A stretch of DNA of 39,668 nucleotides from contig NZ_QOLB01000121.1 of NCBI RefSeq assembly GCF_003333265.1, forward strand, positions 1 through 39,668. The letters run 5' to 3'. A program made the position numbers and the translations under genes. Source of the DNA: Candidatus Halocynthiibacter alkanivorans (GTDB lineage Bacteria; Pseudomonadota; Alphaproteobacteria; Rhodobacterales; Rhodobacteraceae). Below, one piece after another: positions 1 to 7,667 of the stretch (positions within the stretch are counted from its first letter, which is position 1; the number at the start of each line of letters is the position of its first letter). Below the pieces are notes generated by a model. That model did no database searches and had not been told where the DNA came from. It was given only the letters and a program-made list of their open reading frames with translations.

Positions 1-364
1 TGGAAGTGGATGCCGCCCCCACTGCCTGCGCGGCCGGACCGCCCCCGGCTGGCGCGCCCGGCAGCTGGCCGGTGCGGCGCCCGCTGCGGGGGCTGGGAAG
101 CGCCCCGGACAGCGCAGTACTGGCCGCATCCCGCAGCCCCTCCAGCAAAGCCACCTCCGCGCCCTCGCTCAGCAGCGAAACCTCAACACCCATTTGCCGC
201 GCCAGATCGATCAGCAACTTGCCCCCGATTCTGCGCCGGTTGTGCTCAATCAGGTTCAGATAGGCCGGAGATATGCCAACGGCCCGCGCCAGATCCGCCT
301 GTTTCTGCCCCAGCAACACCCGGCGCGCCCGGATCCGGCTGCCCGTCAAGGTCGGTCCCGACAT
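1..364 (-). CDS. XRE-family regulator, ScfR-type (N-terminal part only)
   Basis: Minus-strand reading frame open from an ATG at 364 to the window edge (121 codons). The protein begins MSGPTLTGSRIRARRVLLG and continues with a helix-turn-helix: residues about 7-62 include QKQADLARAVGISPAYLNL followed by IEHNRRRIGGKLL, the typical start of XRE regulators that carry a C-terminal ImmA/IrrE-like domain (short-chain fatty acyl/ScfR or RamB-type regulators). After residue 80 the visible part is a Gly/Ala/Pro-rich linker. Family members are about 430-480 residues, so roughly three quarters is missing because of the window boundary, not because the gene is broken. It is transcribed away from the importer that starts at 614, and the shared 249-bp gap holds two TTTACAAA motifs. 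I infer that it may control itself and the importer. HTH assignment is firm; ScfR subfamily is likely. Confidence 0.85.
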   Translation of the reverse strand, partial: MSGPTLTGSRIRARRVLLGQKQADLARAVGISPAYLNLIEHNRRRIGGKLLIDLARQMGVEVSLLSEGAEVALLEGLRDAASTALSGALPSPRSGRRTGQLPGAPAGGGPAAQAVGAASTS

Positions 365-613
365 CTGATTCCCCCTGTCTTCTCAGTCTCTTTAACAGCT
401 GCCCCGCGTCAAAATTTTGCAGCTGCGGGATAACTTGTTTACAAAACCTATCACGGATCTGTGTATTAATTTACAAAAAAATCTTTAAATCAAAGCCACT
501 TGTTGAGAATTTTTCAAATCAGCAACATGCTAAAACGCATTCCGTAAAAGGAATACACCCCAACGGGACAGCAAGATCCTGAACGGGTGACACCATTATT
601 CTGGGAGGACTAC
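365..613. promoter_or_regulatory. Divergent regulatory region with paired TTTACAAA motifs
   Basis: This gap separates the XRE regulator (minus) from the importer operon (plus) and is clearly more AT-rich than its surroundings. TTTACAAA occurs at 438-445 and again at 470-477, 32 bp apart (about three helical turns, same face). The motif resembles the TTTGCAAA half-sites known for RamB/ScfR-like regulators; that link is inference. A GGGAGG-like ribosome binding site (about 602-607) precedes the ATG at 614. No convincing -35/-10 pair could be assigned. Confidence 0.45.
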
Positions 614-1966
614 ATGACCAAATCGAATTTCACCCGTCGCGGCATGCTGAAGACAGGTGCCCTAGCCGGCTCCGGCCTCGCGCTGCCGACGATATTCACC
701 GCGCAATCTGCCGCGGCGGCCAGCTTTACCAATGACCCCACCGGCAGCACTGTAACGCTGGGCTTTAACGTGCCCCAGTCCGGTCCCTATGCAGATGAGG
801 GCGCCGATGAGCTGCGCGCCTATCAGCTCGCCGTAGAACATCTGAACGGCGAAGGTGACGGCGGCATGCTCAGCACCTTCAGCTCGAAAGTGCTTGAAGG
901 CAACGGTATCCTTGGCAAAAAAGTACAGTTTGTCACCGGCGACACTCAGACCAAGTCGGATGCCGCACGTGCTTCGGCCAAGTCGATGATCGAAAAAGAC
1001 GGCGCGGTAATGATCACCGGCGGTTCGTCCTCCGGTGTCGCCATCGCGGTTCAGGGCTTGTGCCAGGAAGCCGGCGTTATCTTTATGGCGGGTCTGACCC
1101 ACTCCAATGACACCACTGGCAAAGACAAAAAAGCCAACGGGTTCCGCCATTTCTTCAACGCCTATATGTCCGCTGCCGCTCTGGCACCGGTGCTGGCGGC
1201 ACGGTATGGCACGGATCGCAAGGCCTATCACCTGACCGCCGATTACACCTGGGGCTGGACCCAGGAGGAATCGATCGCTTCCGCCACCGAAGCCCTCGGC
1301 TGGAGCACAGTGAACAAGGTGCGCACGCCGCTCGCCTCCACCGATTTCTCCTCCTATATTGCCCCGGTGCTGAACTCCGGCGCCGATGTGCTGATCCTGA
1401 ACCACTACGGTGGCAACATGGTGAACTCTCTGACCAATGCGGTGCAGTTCGGCCTGCGCGACAAGATGGTGAACAATAAGAACTTCGAAATCATCGTGCC
1501 GCTCTATTCGCGCCTGATGGCACGCGGTGCCGGCAAAAACGTTGCGGGCATTCTCGGATCCACCAACTGGCACTGGTCGCTGCAGGACGCGGGCTCCAAA
1601 GCCTTCGTGCAATCCTTCGGCATGCGCTGGGGCTTCCCGCCAAGCCAGGCCGCCCACACGGTCTATTGCCAGACTCTGCTCTATGCGGATGCGGTGACCC
1701 GTGCCGGCTCGTTTAACCCCTGTGCGGTTGGCGAAGCGCTGGAAGGCTATGAGTTCGACGGTCTGGGCAACGGTAAAACGCTTTACCGCGCCGATGATCA
1801 CCAGTGTTTCAAAGACGTGCTGGTGGTGAAGGGCAAAGAAAACCCGGACAACGAGTTCGATCTTCTCGAAGTCGTCGAAGTGACCCCCGCAGCCCAGGTC
1901 ACCTATGCCCCGGATCACCCAATGTTCGCTGGCGGCGCTCTCGGGGAATGTAACCCGGGCGCCTAG
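614..1966 (+). CDS. HAAT-type ABC transporter substrate-binding protein
   Basis: Periplasmic binding protein of the branched-chain amino acid/urea/amide type (Peripla_BP_6-like), 450 residues. The ATG at 614 follows GGGAGG by a normal distance and directly gives a signal peptide with a twin-arginine motif (TRRGMLK), a hydrophobic stretch and an AAAA-rich cleavage region near residue 35; the upstream in-frame ATG at 587 is not needed. The mature part begins with VTLGFNVPQSGPYADEG, a hallmark of this fold. It is the first gene of a five-gene importer and is followed by a very strong hairpin before the permease genes. Substrate cannot be told from sequence; amino acids, urea, short amides and other small organic anions are all used by this family. 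Tat export would imply folding before export, perhaps with a bound ligand. Confidence 0.85.
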   Translation: MTKSNFTRRGMLKTGALAGSGLALPTIFTAQSAAAASFTNDPTGSTVTLGFNVPQSGPYADEGADELRAYQLAVEHLNGEGDGGMLSTFSSKVLEGNGILGKKVQFVTGDTQTKSDAARASAKSMIEKDGAVMITGGSSSGVAIAVQGLCQEAGVIFMAGLTHSNDTTGKDKKANGFRHFFNAYMSAAALAPVLAARYGTDRKAYHLTADYTWGWTQEESIASATEALGWSTVNKVRTPLASTDFSSYIAPVLNSGADVLILNHYGGNMVNSLTNAVQFGLRDKMVNNKNFEIIVPLYSRLMARGAGKNVAGILGSTNWHWSLQDAGSKAFVQSFGMRWGFPPSQAAHTVYCQTLLYADAVTRAGSFNPCAVGEALEGYEFDGLGNGKTLYRADDHQCFKDVLVVKGKENPDNEFDLLEVVEVTPAAQVTYAPDHPMFAGGALGECNPGA

Positions 1967-1977
1967 ACGCAAGAACA

Positions 1978-2014
1978 GGGGGGCGCGCGGGACCTGTGGT
2001 CCCGCGCGCCCCCC
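1978..2014 (+). other. Perfect 16-bp intercistronic hairpin after the binding-protein gene
   Basis: Positions 1978-1993 are perfectly complementary to 1999-2014, separated by the 5-nt loop CTGTG. The stem is almost all G/C and begins 12 nt after the binding-protein stop codon. No T-tract follows, so it is not a classical terminator for this operon. In binding-protein transporter operons such hairpins often protect the upstream mRNA from 3' decay so that binding protein exceeds membrane components; that role is inferred. Confidence 0.7.
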
Positions 2015-2115
2015 GCCGCGACGCCGTCAGGCGGCGCAAAACCACATCACGGCCCGCGGCCGGACCGCGCGCCAATCTGCATTTTGGACCACACTTAGAC
2101 CTGGGGCTGGGGACG

Positions 2116-3147
2116 ATGGACGTAATCCTGCTACAAATCCTGAACGGGCTGGACAAAGGCTCGGCCTATGCGCTGATTGCGCTGGGACTTACACTTATAT
2201 TTGGCACGCTCGGGGTGGTGAATTTCGCCCATGGCGCGCTGTTCATGATCGGCGCTTTCTGCGCGGTGACCCTGTCGCGGCTGATCAATCTCAGCTACGT
2301 CACCCTGGATCCGGTCAAGACCGACTTTTTGGGCAACCCGGCCAAGATCAAAACCCCCTATGTGGAAGCCTGGTTCGGGCCTGAGACCGGCGCCTGGCTG
2401 ATCGACTGGTCGGTACCACTGGCGATCCTGTTCGCCATCCCGGTGATGATCGCCGTCGGTTTCATCATGGAACGCGGGCTGATCAAACATTTCTACAAAC
2501 GGCCGCACGCCGACCAGATCCTCGTCACCTTTGGCCTCGCCATCGTGCTGCAGGAGGTGATCAAGTATTTTTACGGCGCCAATCCGATCCCGACTCCGGC
2601 GCCGGAACTGTTCCGCGGCTCGTTTGATTTTGGCGTGCTGATCGGTTTTGATCCCAACGCCATCATCTACCCTTACTGGCGGCTGGTCTATTTCGCCTTC
2701 TCTGCTCTCGTCATCGGTGCGGTGTTTGCCTTCCTGCGGTTCACCACTTTTGGCATGGTGGTGCGCGCTGGCATGGCCGACCGCGAAACCGTCGGCCTGC
2801 TGGGCATCGACATCGACAAACGCTTTACCATCATGTTTGGCATCGCCGCCGCCGTCGCCGGTCTTGCCGGTGTGATGTATGCGCCAATCAATTCTCCCAA
2901 TTACCATATGGGCATGGATTTCCTCGTGCTGTCCTTCGTTGTGGTGGTGGTCGGCGGCATGGGCTCGCTGCCCGGCGCAGTGCTGGCGGGTTTCTTGCTC
3001 GGCGTGCTGGAAAGCTTCGCCTCAATGAACTGGATCAAAGATATCATCCCCGGCATCGACCAGGTCATCATCTACCTTGTTGCAATCATCATCCTTCTGA
3101 CCCGCCCGCGCGGACTGATGGGTAAAAAAGGCGTGATGGAGGATTAA
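2116..3147 (+). CDS. HAAT-type ABC permease (LivH/UrtB-like)
   Basis: Inner-membrane permease of 343 residues. I start it at ATG 2116, where MDVILLQILNGLDKGSAYAL begins as is usual for LivH-like proteins; the longer frame from 1996 adds a charged, arginine-rich leader that includes part of the hairpin spacer and lacks homology. The family signature LTLIFGTLGVVNFAHGALFM is present near residues 25-45, and the C-terminal half has the conserved GGMGSLPGAVLAGFLLGVLE block. Many hydrophobic helices are visible. Spacing to the next permease is 3 nt, so the two are co-translated. An insertion of about 50 residues between helices 2 and 3 (containing TLDPVKTDFLG) makes it a little longer than E. coli LivH. 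Confidence 0.9.
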   Translation: MDVILLQILNGLDKGSAYALIALGLTLIFGTLGVVNFAHGALFMIGAFCAVTLSRLINLSYVTLDPVKTDFLGNPAKIKTPYVEAWFGPETGAWLIDWSVPLAILFAIPVMIAVGFIMERGLIKHFYKRPHADQILVTFGLAIVLQEVIKYFYGANPIPTPAPELFRGSFDFGVLIGFDPNAIIYPYWRLVYFAFSALVIGAVFAFLRFTTFGMVVRAGMADRETVGLLGIDIDKRFTIMFGIAAAVAGLAGVMYAPINSPNYHMGMDFLVLSFVVVVVGGMGSLPGAVLAGFLLGVLESFASMNWIKDIIPGIDQVIIYLVAIIILLTRPRGLMGKKGVMED

Positions 3148-3150
3148 CCC

Positions 3151-4362
3151 ATGCTTGGACTGAATACAAAAGACACCAGGCTGCTGCTGATCGTCATCGC
3201 ACTGACGCTAAGCACCCCGATCCTGCTGCAACCCTTCGCCGAAGGCACAGGCCTTGCCCAGTTCAACGCTGGTTACCCCGACTTGATGCAGCGTTTTGCC
3301 ATCTTCGGTATCTTCGCCATCGGCTTTAACATCCTGTTCGGCCTCACCGGCTACCTGTCGTTTGGCCACGCGGCCTTTCTCGGTGTCGGCTCCTACTCCG
3401 CCGTGTGGATGTTCAAACTGCTGAGCATGAACATCCTGCCCGGCCTGATCCTCGCGGTGATCGTCTCCGGCCTGTTCGCGCTGCTGATCGGCTTTGTCTC
3501 ACTGCGCCGCTCCGGCATCTATTTCTCCATCCTCACCCTGGCTTTTGCCCAGATGAGCTTTAACCTCGCCTATTCAGTGCTGACCCCGATCACCAACGGG
3601 GAAACCGGGCTGCAGGTCACCCTGAATGACCCGCGCATCCTTGATGGGGTGAATGCCAGCCCCTACACCAACCTGTTTGGCCTGCCGATGAGCTCTTCTG
3701 TCAAACTGGAACTGCTGGGCCGTCTGTTCACCTTTAACCTCGGCTATTATTTCTGCGCTGTAATCGCCATCCTCGCCTTCTACCTCAGCCTGCGCATCTT
3801 TCGCTCCCCCTTTGGCCTGATGCTGCGCGCGGTAAAGTGCAACCAGCAGCGCATGAGCTACACCGGGCTGAACGCGCGCCCCTATACCCTTGCAGCCTTT
3901 GTGATCTCTGGCATGTATGCCGGTCTCGCCGGCGGATTGCTGGCGGCGATGGATCCGCTGGCAGGCGCTGAGCGCATGCAGTGGACCGCCTCAGGCGAAG
4001 TGGTTCTGATGACCATTCTGGGCGGTGCCGGCACTCTGATGGGCCCGGTTCTGGGCGCCGGTTTCATCAAATATTTCGAGAACATCTTCTCCAAAATCAA
4101 CGACACCGTGCTGCACAGCTGGTTCGCGTTCCTGCCCGACGGCATTGAAGACGCGTTGGTTTTCGTGGTGCAGCCCTTTGTCGGCAAAGGCTGGCAGCTG
4201 ACGCTCGGCCTCGTGTTTATGCTGGTGGTAGTGTTCCTGCCCGGCGGGTTGATGGAGGGCGGCCAGCGCATCAGCGCCTGGATCCGTCGCAAGTCACGCA
4301 AAGATGACGGCCGCGCCGACAGCGAACACCGCCCGGGAACCAGCCCGCATATTGCCGAATAA
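3151..4362 (+). CDS. HAAT-type ABC permease (LivM/UrtC-like)
   Basis: Second inner-membrane permease subunit, 403 residues. Start ATG 3151 follows GGAGG at about 3138-3142. The family block [23 protein letters not shown] is cut here as [20 protein letters not shown] near residues 64-83, and the later [15 protein letters not shown] and [16 protein letters not shown] blocks are typical for LivM, where they form the EAA-like loop that touches the ATPases. The C-terminus ends in a charged cytosolic tail of about 35 residues ([15 protein letters not shown]) that most relatives lack. It sits between LivH-like and LivG-like genes in the standard order for this transporter class. Confidence 0.9.
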   Translation: MLGLNTKDTRLLLIVIALTLSTPILLQPFAEGTGLAQFNAGYPDLMQRFAIFGIFAIGFNILFGLTGYLSFGHAAFLGVGSYSAVWMFKLLSMNILPGLILAVIVSGLFALLIGFVSLRRSGIYFSILTLAFAQMSFNLAYSVLTPITNGETGLQVTLNDPRILDGVNASPYTNLFGLPMSSSVKLELLGRLFTFNLGYYFCAVIAILAFYLSLRIFRSPFGLMLRAVKCNQQRMSYTGLNARPYTLAAFVISGMYAGLAGGLLAAMDPLAGAERMQWTASGEVVLMTILGGAGTLMGPVLGAGFIKYFENIFSKINDTVLHSWFAFLPDGIEDALVFVVQPFVGKGWQLTLGLVFMLVVVFLPGGLMEGGQRISAWIRRKSRKDDGRADSEHRPGTSPHIAE

Positions 4363-4390
4363 CGCAGCCCACAGCCGTAAGGAGACCATT

Positions 4391-5161
4391 ATGGGACTAT
4401 TAGAAGTCAAGAATATCGGCAAACGTTTTGGCGGGTTGCAGGCGCTGGACGATGTCACCCTGTCGGTCAGGGAGAACACCATTCACGCCATCATCGGCCC
4501 CAATGGTGCCGGTAAATCCACCCTGCTCAACGTGCTGGTGGGCAAGCTGATCCCTGACACCGGATCGGTGATGTTTGACGGCCAGTCCGTGCTCGGGCGC
4601 AAGCCACATGAGATCAACCAGATGGGCATCAGCCGGGTGTTCCAGACCCCGGAGATCTTTGGCGAGCTCTCGGTGATGGAAAACATGCTGATCCCCTGCT
4701 TTGCCAAACGCGACGGCGCCTTCCGCCTGCATGCCATCGAAAGCATCCGCAGCGAAAAAGGCCTCAACGCTCAAGCCGAACAGATGCTCAGCGACGTCAA
4801 TATGATCGACAAGCGCCATATGAACGCCGCCTCTCTGTCGCGCGGGGACAAACGCCGGCTGGAAATGGCAATGTGTCTGGTGCAACAACCAAAACTGCTG
4901 CTGCTGGACGAGCCCACCGCCGGCATGGCGCGCGCCGATACCAACAACACCATCGAACTGCTGCGCGAGCTCAAAAGCAAACATGACATCACCATGGTGA
5001 TCATTGAGCACGACATGCATGTGGTGTTCTCGCTGGCCGAACGCATCACCGTGCTGGCCCAGGGCACGCCGCTGGTCGAAGACATTCCCGCCAATATCAA
5101 AGGCCACCCCAAGGTCCAGGAGGCCTATCTCGGCCAGTCCGCAGAAGGAGCGACCGGATGA
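4391..5161 (+). CDS. HAAT-type ABC transporter ATPase (LivG-like)
   Basis: Cytoplasmic nucleotide-binding subunit of 256 residues. The ATG at 4391 is preceded by AAGGAG and opens MGLLEVKNIGKRFGGLQALD. Walker A is GPNGAGKST (about residues 37-45), the signature is LSRGDKRRLEMAM (the usual LSGGQ is replaced by LSRGD), and Walker B is LLLLDEPTAGM followed by the H-loop IIEHDM. LSRGD variation is seen in LivG/UrtD-type proteins, so I do not treat it as a defect. The stop codon overlaps the start of the next ATPase (ATGA), indicating translational coupling. Confidence 0.9.
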   Translation: MGLLEVKNIGKRFGGLQALDDVTLSVRENTIHAIIGPNGAGKSTLLNVLVGKLIPDTGSVMFDGQSVLGRKPHEINQMGISRVFQTPEIFGELSVMENMLIPCFAKRDGAFRLHAIESIRSEKGLNAQAEQMLSDVNMIDKRHMNAASLSRGDKRRLEMAMCLVQQPKLLLLDEPTAGMARADTNNTIELLRELKSKHDITMVIIEHDMHVVFSLAERITVLAQGTPLVEDIPANIKGHPKVQEAYLGQSAEGATG

Positions 5162-5928
5162 TCCACTCCGCCACAGCGGTCCCCGTCACCGCCACACCCA
5201 CCGCCACCGCAGCCGCCCCCGGCCCGGCCTATTTCTCGGTCTGGGACCTGCACGCCTATTATGGCGAAAGCTATATCGTCCAGGGCGTCAGCTTTAATGT
5301 GCAGGAAGGCGAAATCCTCGCGCTGCTGGGCCGCAACGGTGCTGGCAAAACCTCAACCCTGCGCGCCATCGCCCGGCTGGATGATCCGATGATCACCCAC
5401 GGCGAAGTCTGGCTCGACCATCAGCGCCTGCACTCGATGAAATCCTTTGAGGCCGCGATTGCCGGCCTGGCACTGGTGCCCGAAGACCGCCGCATCATCG
5501 CCGGGTTGACGGTCGAGGAAAACCTGCAGCTGGCGCAGATCATTGAACCGGTGGGCTGGTCGCTGGAGCGGCTCTATGACCTGTTCCCGCGCCTGGGCGA
5601 GCGGCGCAAACAAGAGGGCATCACCCTGTCCGGCGGCGAACAGCAAATGCTGGCCATCGCGCGCGCCCTCGCCCGTGACATCAAAGTGCTCTTGCTGGAC
5701 GAACCCTATGAAGGCCTTGCCCCGGTGATCGTGGACGAGATCGAAAAAACCCTCAACCTGATCAAAGAACAGGGCATCACCACTGTCATTGTCGAACAAA
5801 ACGCCATCCGCGCGCTGGAACTGGCCGACCGTGCGGTGATTCTGGACACCGGCAAAGTGGTGTTTGACGGCACCGCGCAGGAAGTGCTGGACAACGCCCA
5901 ACTGCGCTCAGAATACCTCGCAATTTAG
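5158..5928 (+). CDS. HAAT-type ABC transporter ATPase (LivF-like)
   Basis: Second ATPase subunit, 256 residues, starting at the ATGA overlap with the previous gene. Walker A is GRNGAGKTS, the signature LSGGEQQMLAIARAL is intact, Walker B is VLLLDEPYEGLAP and the switch region IVEQNA is the LivF type. The first 25 residues are an unusual Ala/Thr/Pro-rich extension (TAVPVTATPTATAAAPG) before the conserved FSVWDLHAYYGESYIV; normal LivF starts at about this point. A start further in is possible, but no later ATG with a binding site exists before the conserved region. The operon ends here, followed after about 75 bp by an intrinsic terminator. Confidence 0.9.
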   Translation: MIHSATAVPVTATPTATAAAPGPAYFSVWDLHAYYGESYIVQGVSFNVQEGEILALLGRNGAGKTSTLRAIARLDDPMITHGEVWLDHQRLHSMKSFEAAIAGLALVPEDRRIIAGLTVEENLQLAQIIEPVGWSLERLYDLFPRLGERRKQEGITLSGGEQQMLAIARALARDIKVLLLDEPYEGLAPVIVDEIEKTLNLIKEQGITTVIVEQNAIRALELADRAVILDTGKVVFDGTAQEVLDNAQLRSEYLAI

Positions 5929-6004
5929 CGGCTGTTAATGTTCACAGCTTTTAATACTGGCTACATACGGTTCCAACTATGCCGGACCCATTTCCTGGCA
6001 GTCC

Positions 6005-6042
6005 GGCCGTCGCCCTCTTGATCCGGGGCGGCGGCCTTTTTT
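6005..6042 (+). terminator. Intrinsic terminator of the HAAT importer operon
   Basis: GGCCGTCGCCC (6005-6015) pairs with GGGCGGCGGCC (6026-6036) through 11 bp including one G-U pair, with a 10-nt loop, followed immediately by six T residues (6037-6042). Confidence 0.85.
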
Positions 6043-6112
6043 ATGTCCGGACCCCTTGTCCGCGGCGACCGGCACGCTGTCAGGGCACGGGCAATGCGTT
6101 TTGAATGTCCCC

Positions 6113-6155
6113 TTGACAACTCCGTAAGTCACCGGTTACCGTTAGTCATGACTTA
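6113..6155 (+). promoter_or_regulatory. Putative ArsR promoter/operator
   Basis: A TTGACA hexamer (6113-6118) lies upstream of the arsR-type ATG at 6148. TAAGTCA (6125-6131) and TGACTTA (6149-6155) form a 7-bp inverted repeat with a 17-bp spacer that spans the expected -10 region and the start codon. No Shine-Dalgarno sequence precedes the ATG, so a leaderless transcript that the regulator itself can block is plausible. The -10 box is poor, hence the modest confidence. Confidence 0.4.
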
Positions 6156-6459
6156 TATTGCCGCCATCGAAGCGCTGGCCGATCCGACCCGGCGCCACAT
6201 CTTTGAATCTCTGCGCAGCCGCCCCAAAAACGTCGGCGAACTGGCCGCAAGCCAGACCGTCAGCCGCCCCGCCGTGTCACAGCATCTCAAAGTGCTGCAA
6301 CAGGCGCGCCTCGTAACGGTGGAACCCCATGGCACCAAACGTGTCTATGCCATCCGCAGCGAGGGGCTGGAAGAACTGCGCAGTTATCTCGACAGTTTCG
6401 GAACCGACATTCTGGCTGCCTTTGCCGCCGAAATTACTCTGCGCCAAACCAATAATTAG
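6148..6459 (+). CDS. ArsR-family winged-helix repressor
   Basis: Small DNA-binding protein, 103 residues. The start at 6148 (MTYIAAIEALADPTRRHIFE) matches where ArsR-type proteins begin; the longer frame from 6043 would add 35 residues derived from the terminator and promoter. The recognition helix region is SRPAVSQHLKVLQQARLV (about residues 39-56) and the wing is TVEPHGTKRVYAI. The Cys-containing ELCVCDL metal-binding motif of ArsR/SmtB sensors is absent, so it is not a classical metal sensor. It lies 9 nt ahead of an SRPBCC/AHSA1-family gene, a very common pairing in which the regulator and the partner are co-transcribed. Ligand unknown. Confidence 0.85.
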   Translation: MTYIAAIEALADPTRRHIFESLRSRPKNVGELAASQTVSRPAVSQHLKVLQQARLVTVEPHGTKRVYAIRSEGLEELRSYLDSFGTDILAAFAAEITLRQTNN

Positions 6460-6468
6460 GAGAAATAC

Positions 6469-6933
6469 ATGCTCGACCCGCTGATAAACTCCATCGAAGT
6501 GCCCTGCGACCAGCAAAAAGCCTTCACCATTTTTATTGAGCAGATGACCACATGGTGGCCGCTGGACAAATTCACCACCTCGGCAATGGGCGGCGCCCCT
6601 GCCAAAGAAATCCGGGTGGATGCGCGCGCCGGCGGTGCCATCATCGAAGTCGGCGCGGATGACACGGAAACCCTGTATGGCAACATCGAAGCCTATGATC
6701 CCTATGGTTTTCTCAGCATGTGGTTCCACTTCGGCCCGCCCGGAGTTGAGATCACTGAGCGCACCCTGGTTGAACTGACGTTTGAGACGATTGACGCCAA
6801 CAATACCCGGGTTGAACTGCGCCAGAGCAACTGGGAAGCCCTCGGCGACATGGCCGCCGACATCCGTGGTGGTTATGAGTTTGGCTGGAAAATGATCTTT
6901 GAACAGGGTTACGCCGCGGCCTGTTCTGGCTGA
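6469..6933 (+). CDS. SRPBCC (AHSA1-like) domain protein
   Basis: 154-residue cytosolic protein with the START-like/AHSA1 fold pattern: an opening beta strand (IEVPCDQQKAFTIFIEQMTTWW), a middle segment (GNIEAYDPYGFLSMWFHFG) and a last region with a helix ending GWKMIFEQGYAAACSG. The ATG at 6469 follows TAGGAG. Proteins of this class have a deep hydrophobic pocket for lipids or small ligands; most members next to ArsR-type genes have no known function. It is the second gene of the two-gene unit starting at 6148. No terminator is clear after it. Confidence 0.75.
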   Translation: MLDPLINSIEVPCDQQKAFTIFIEQMTTWWPLDKFTTSAMGGAPAKEIRVDARAGGAIIEVGADDTETLYGNIEAYDPYGFLSMWFHFGPPGVEITERTLVELTFETIDANNTRVELRQSNWEALGDMAADIRGGYEFGWKMIFEQGYAAACSG

Positions 6934-7096
6934 GCGCCGCACCAACGCCGCCTCTCCCGCCCCGCTTGGCCAAACGGTCCGGCCTGGCCAGGTGAGGCGG
7001 ACCTGCCGCGCACGGCCAGCAACATGGACCCTGCCCGGGCCGGCCCCAGCGCCAGCGCCAGACACCTATGCCACCTTGCAAAGTATGCTCATGGAT

Positions 7097-7417
7097 TCAA
7101 TTATTGATTATGCGAACCCAAGCCGATCTGATCGGACGCCCTTTCAATCCAAGCAACCTGTACAATCCAAAAACGCGCCACATTTCTTCTACAAAGGTAG
7201 TCACTCCCACCGCAAAAAAGGGAAGCAAAAATAAGAAAACCGGAGCTCCAAAGAATAAAGTGATCACACCAGGGTTCAGCTCAAGTAAAACCGACGTATA
7301 GACCAATCCAACTCCAAAAAGCCCCGCAGCCAGTGTGGCGGAAATTGCTACAAGTGCACCGCCAATCAAGGGGATTTTCTCAATAATACTGAGCGCCGAT
7401 CTAAGTAATTTATTCAT
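7097..7417 (-). CDS. Hypothetical small membrane protein (AT-rich)
   Basis: I do not recognise this 106-residue protein. Two hydrophobic helices are visible: about residues 18-45 (IGGALVAISATLAAGLFGVG) and about 50-73 (VITLFFGAPVFLFLLPFFAVG). A short positively charged tail follows, ending WVRIINN. Its DNA and the sequence just upstream (7418-7611) are distinctly richer in A/T than the flanking operons. Codons such as AAT, ATT and TTA are used, unlike its neighbours, which suggests an independent or recently acquired gene. The ribosome binding site is weak (only CGGAC before ATG 7417). It stands alone between the SRPBCC gene and the terminator of the minus-strand importer. Confidence 0.5.
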   Translation of the reverse strand: MNKLLRSALSIIEKIPLIGGALVAISATLAAGLFGVGLVYTSVLLELNPGVITLFFGAPVFLFLLPFFAVGVTTFVEEMWRVFGLYRLLGLKGRPIRSAWVRIINN

Positions 7418-7611
7418 GTCCGTTCGGTGCGGTAAAAGGAGTTGATACGTTCACAAAAGTGGAAAATACAAGATTGTGCAACCTGGCTGGTAAGCGCCAA
7501 AACTGAAATTATCGCAAGCAATATCATGCCTGAATTTCGCACAAAACTTTCCTTAACGCATTGAAATCCCCACAACTCTATGACGAGAGACTTTAATAGA
7601 CAACCCGCCCA
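7418..7611. other. AT-rich intergenic stretch with no gene
   Basis: Between the orphan membrane gene and the terminator at 7612-7643. I see no reading frame with a plausible protein, no clear palindrome and no tRNA-like fold. The base composition is similar to the orphan gene next to it. Confidence 0.4.
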
Positions 7612-7643
7612 TAAAAAACGCGCCCCCCGGGTTGGGAGGCGCG
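7612..7643 (-). terminator. Intrinsic terminator of the NMT1-type importer operon
   Basis: On the minus strand a 10-bp stem (7634-7643 with 7619-7628, one G-U pair, 5-nt loop) is followed by six U residues (7613-7618). It lies about 25 nt after the stop of the binding-protein gene, ending the minus-strand operon. Confidence 0.85.
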
Positions 7644-7667
7644 CCTGATCTCATACGACGGGCTGGC

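Noticed and set aside
662-1972. 436-codon minus-strand frame opposite the first binding protein
   Set aside because: Antisense shadow; the plus-strand gene has signal peptide, binding site and family motifs.
6043-6147. N-terminal extension of the ArsR protein
   Set aside because: Would translate terminator and promoter DNA; homology begins at 6148.
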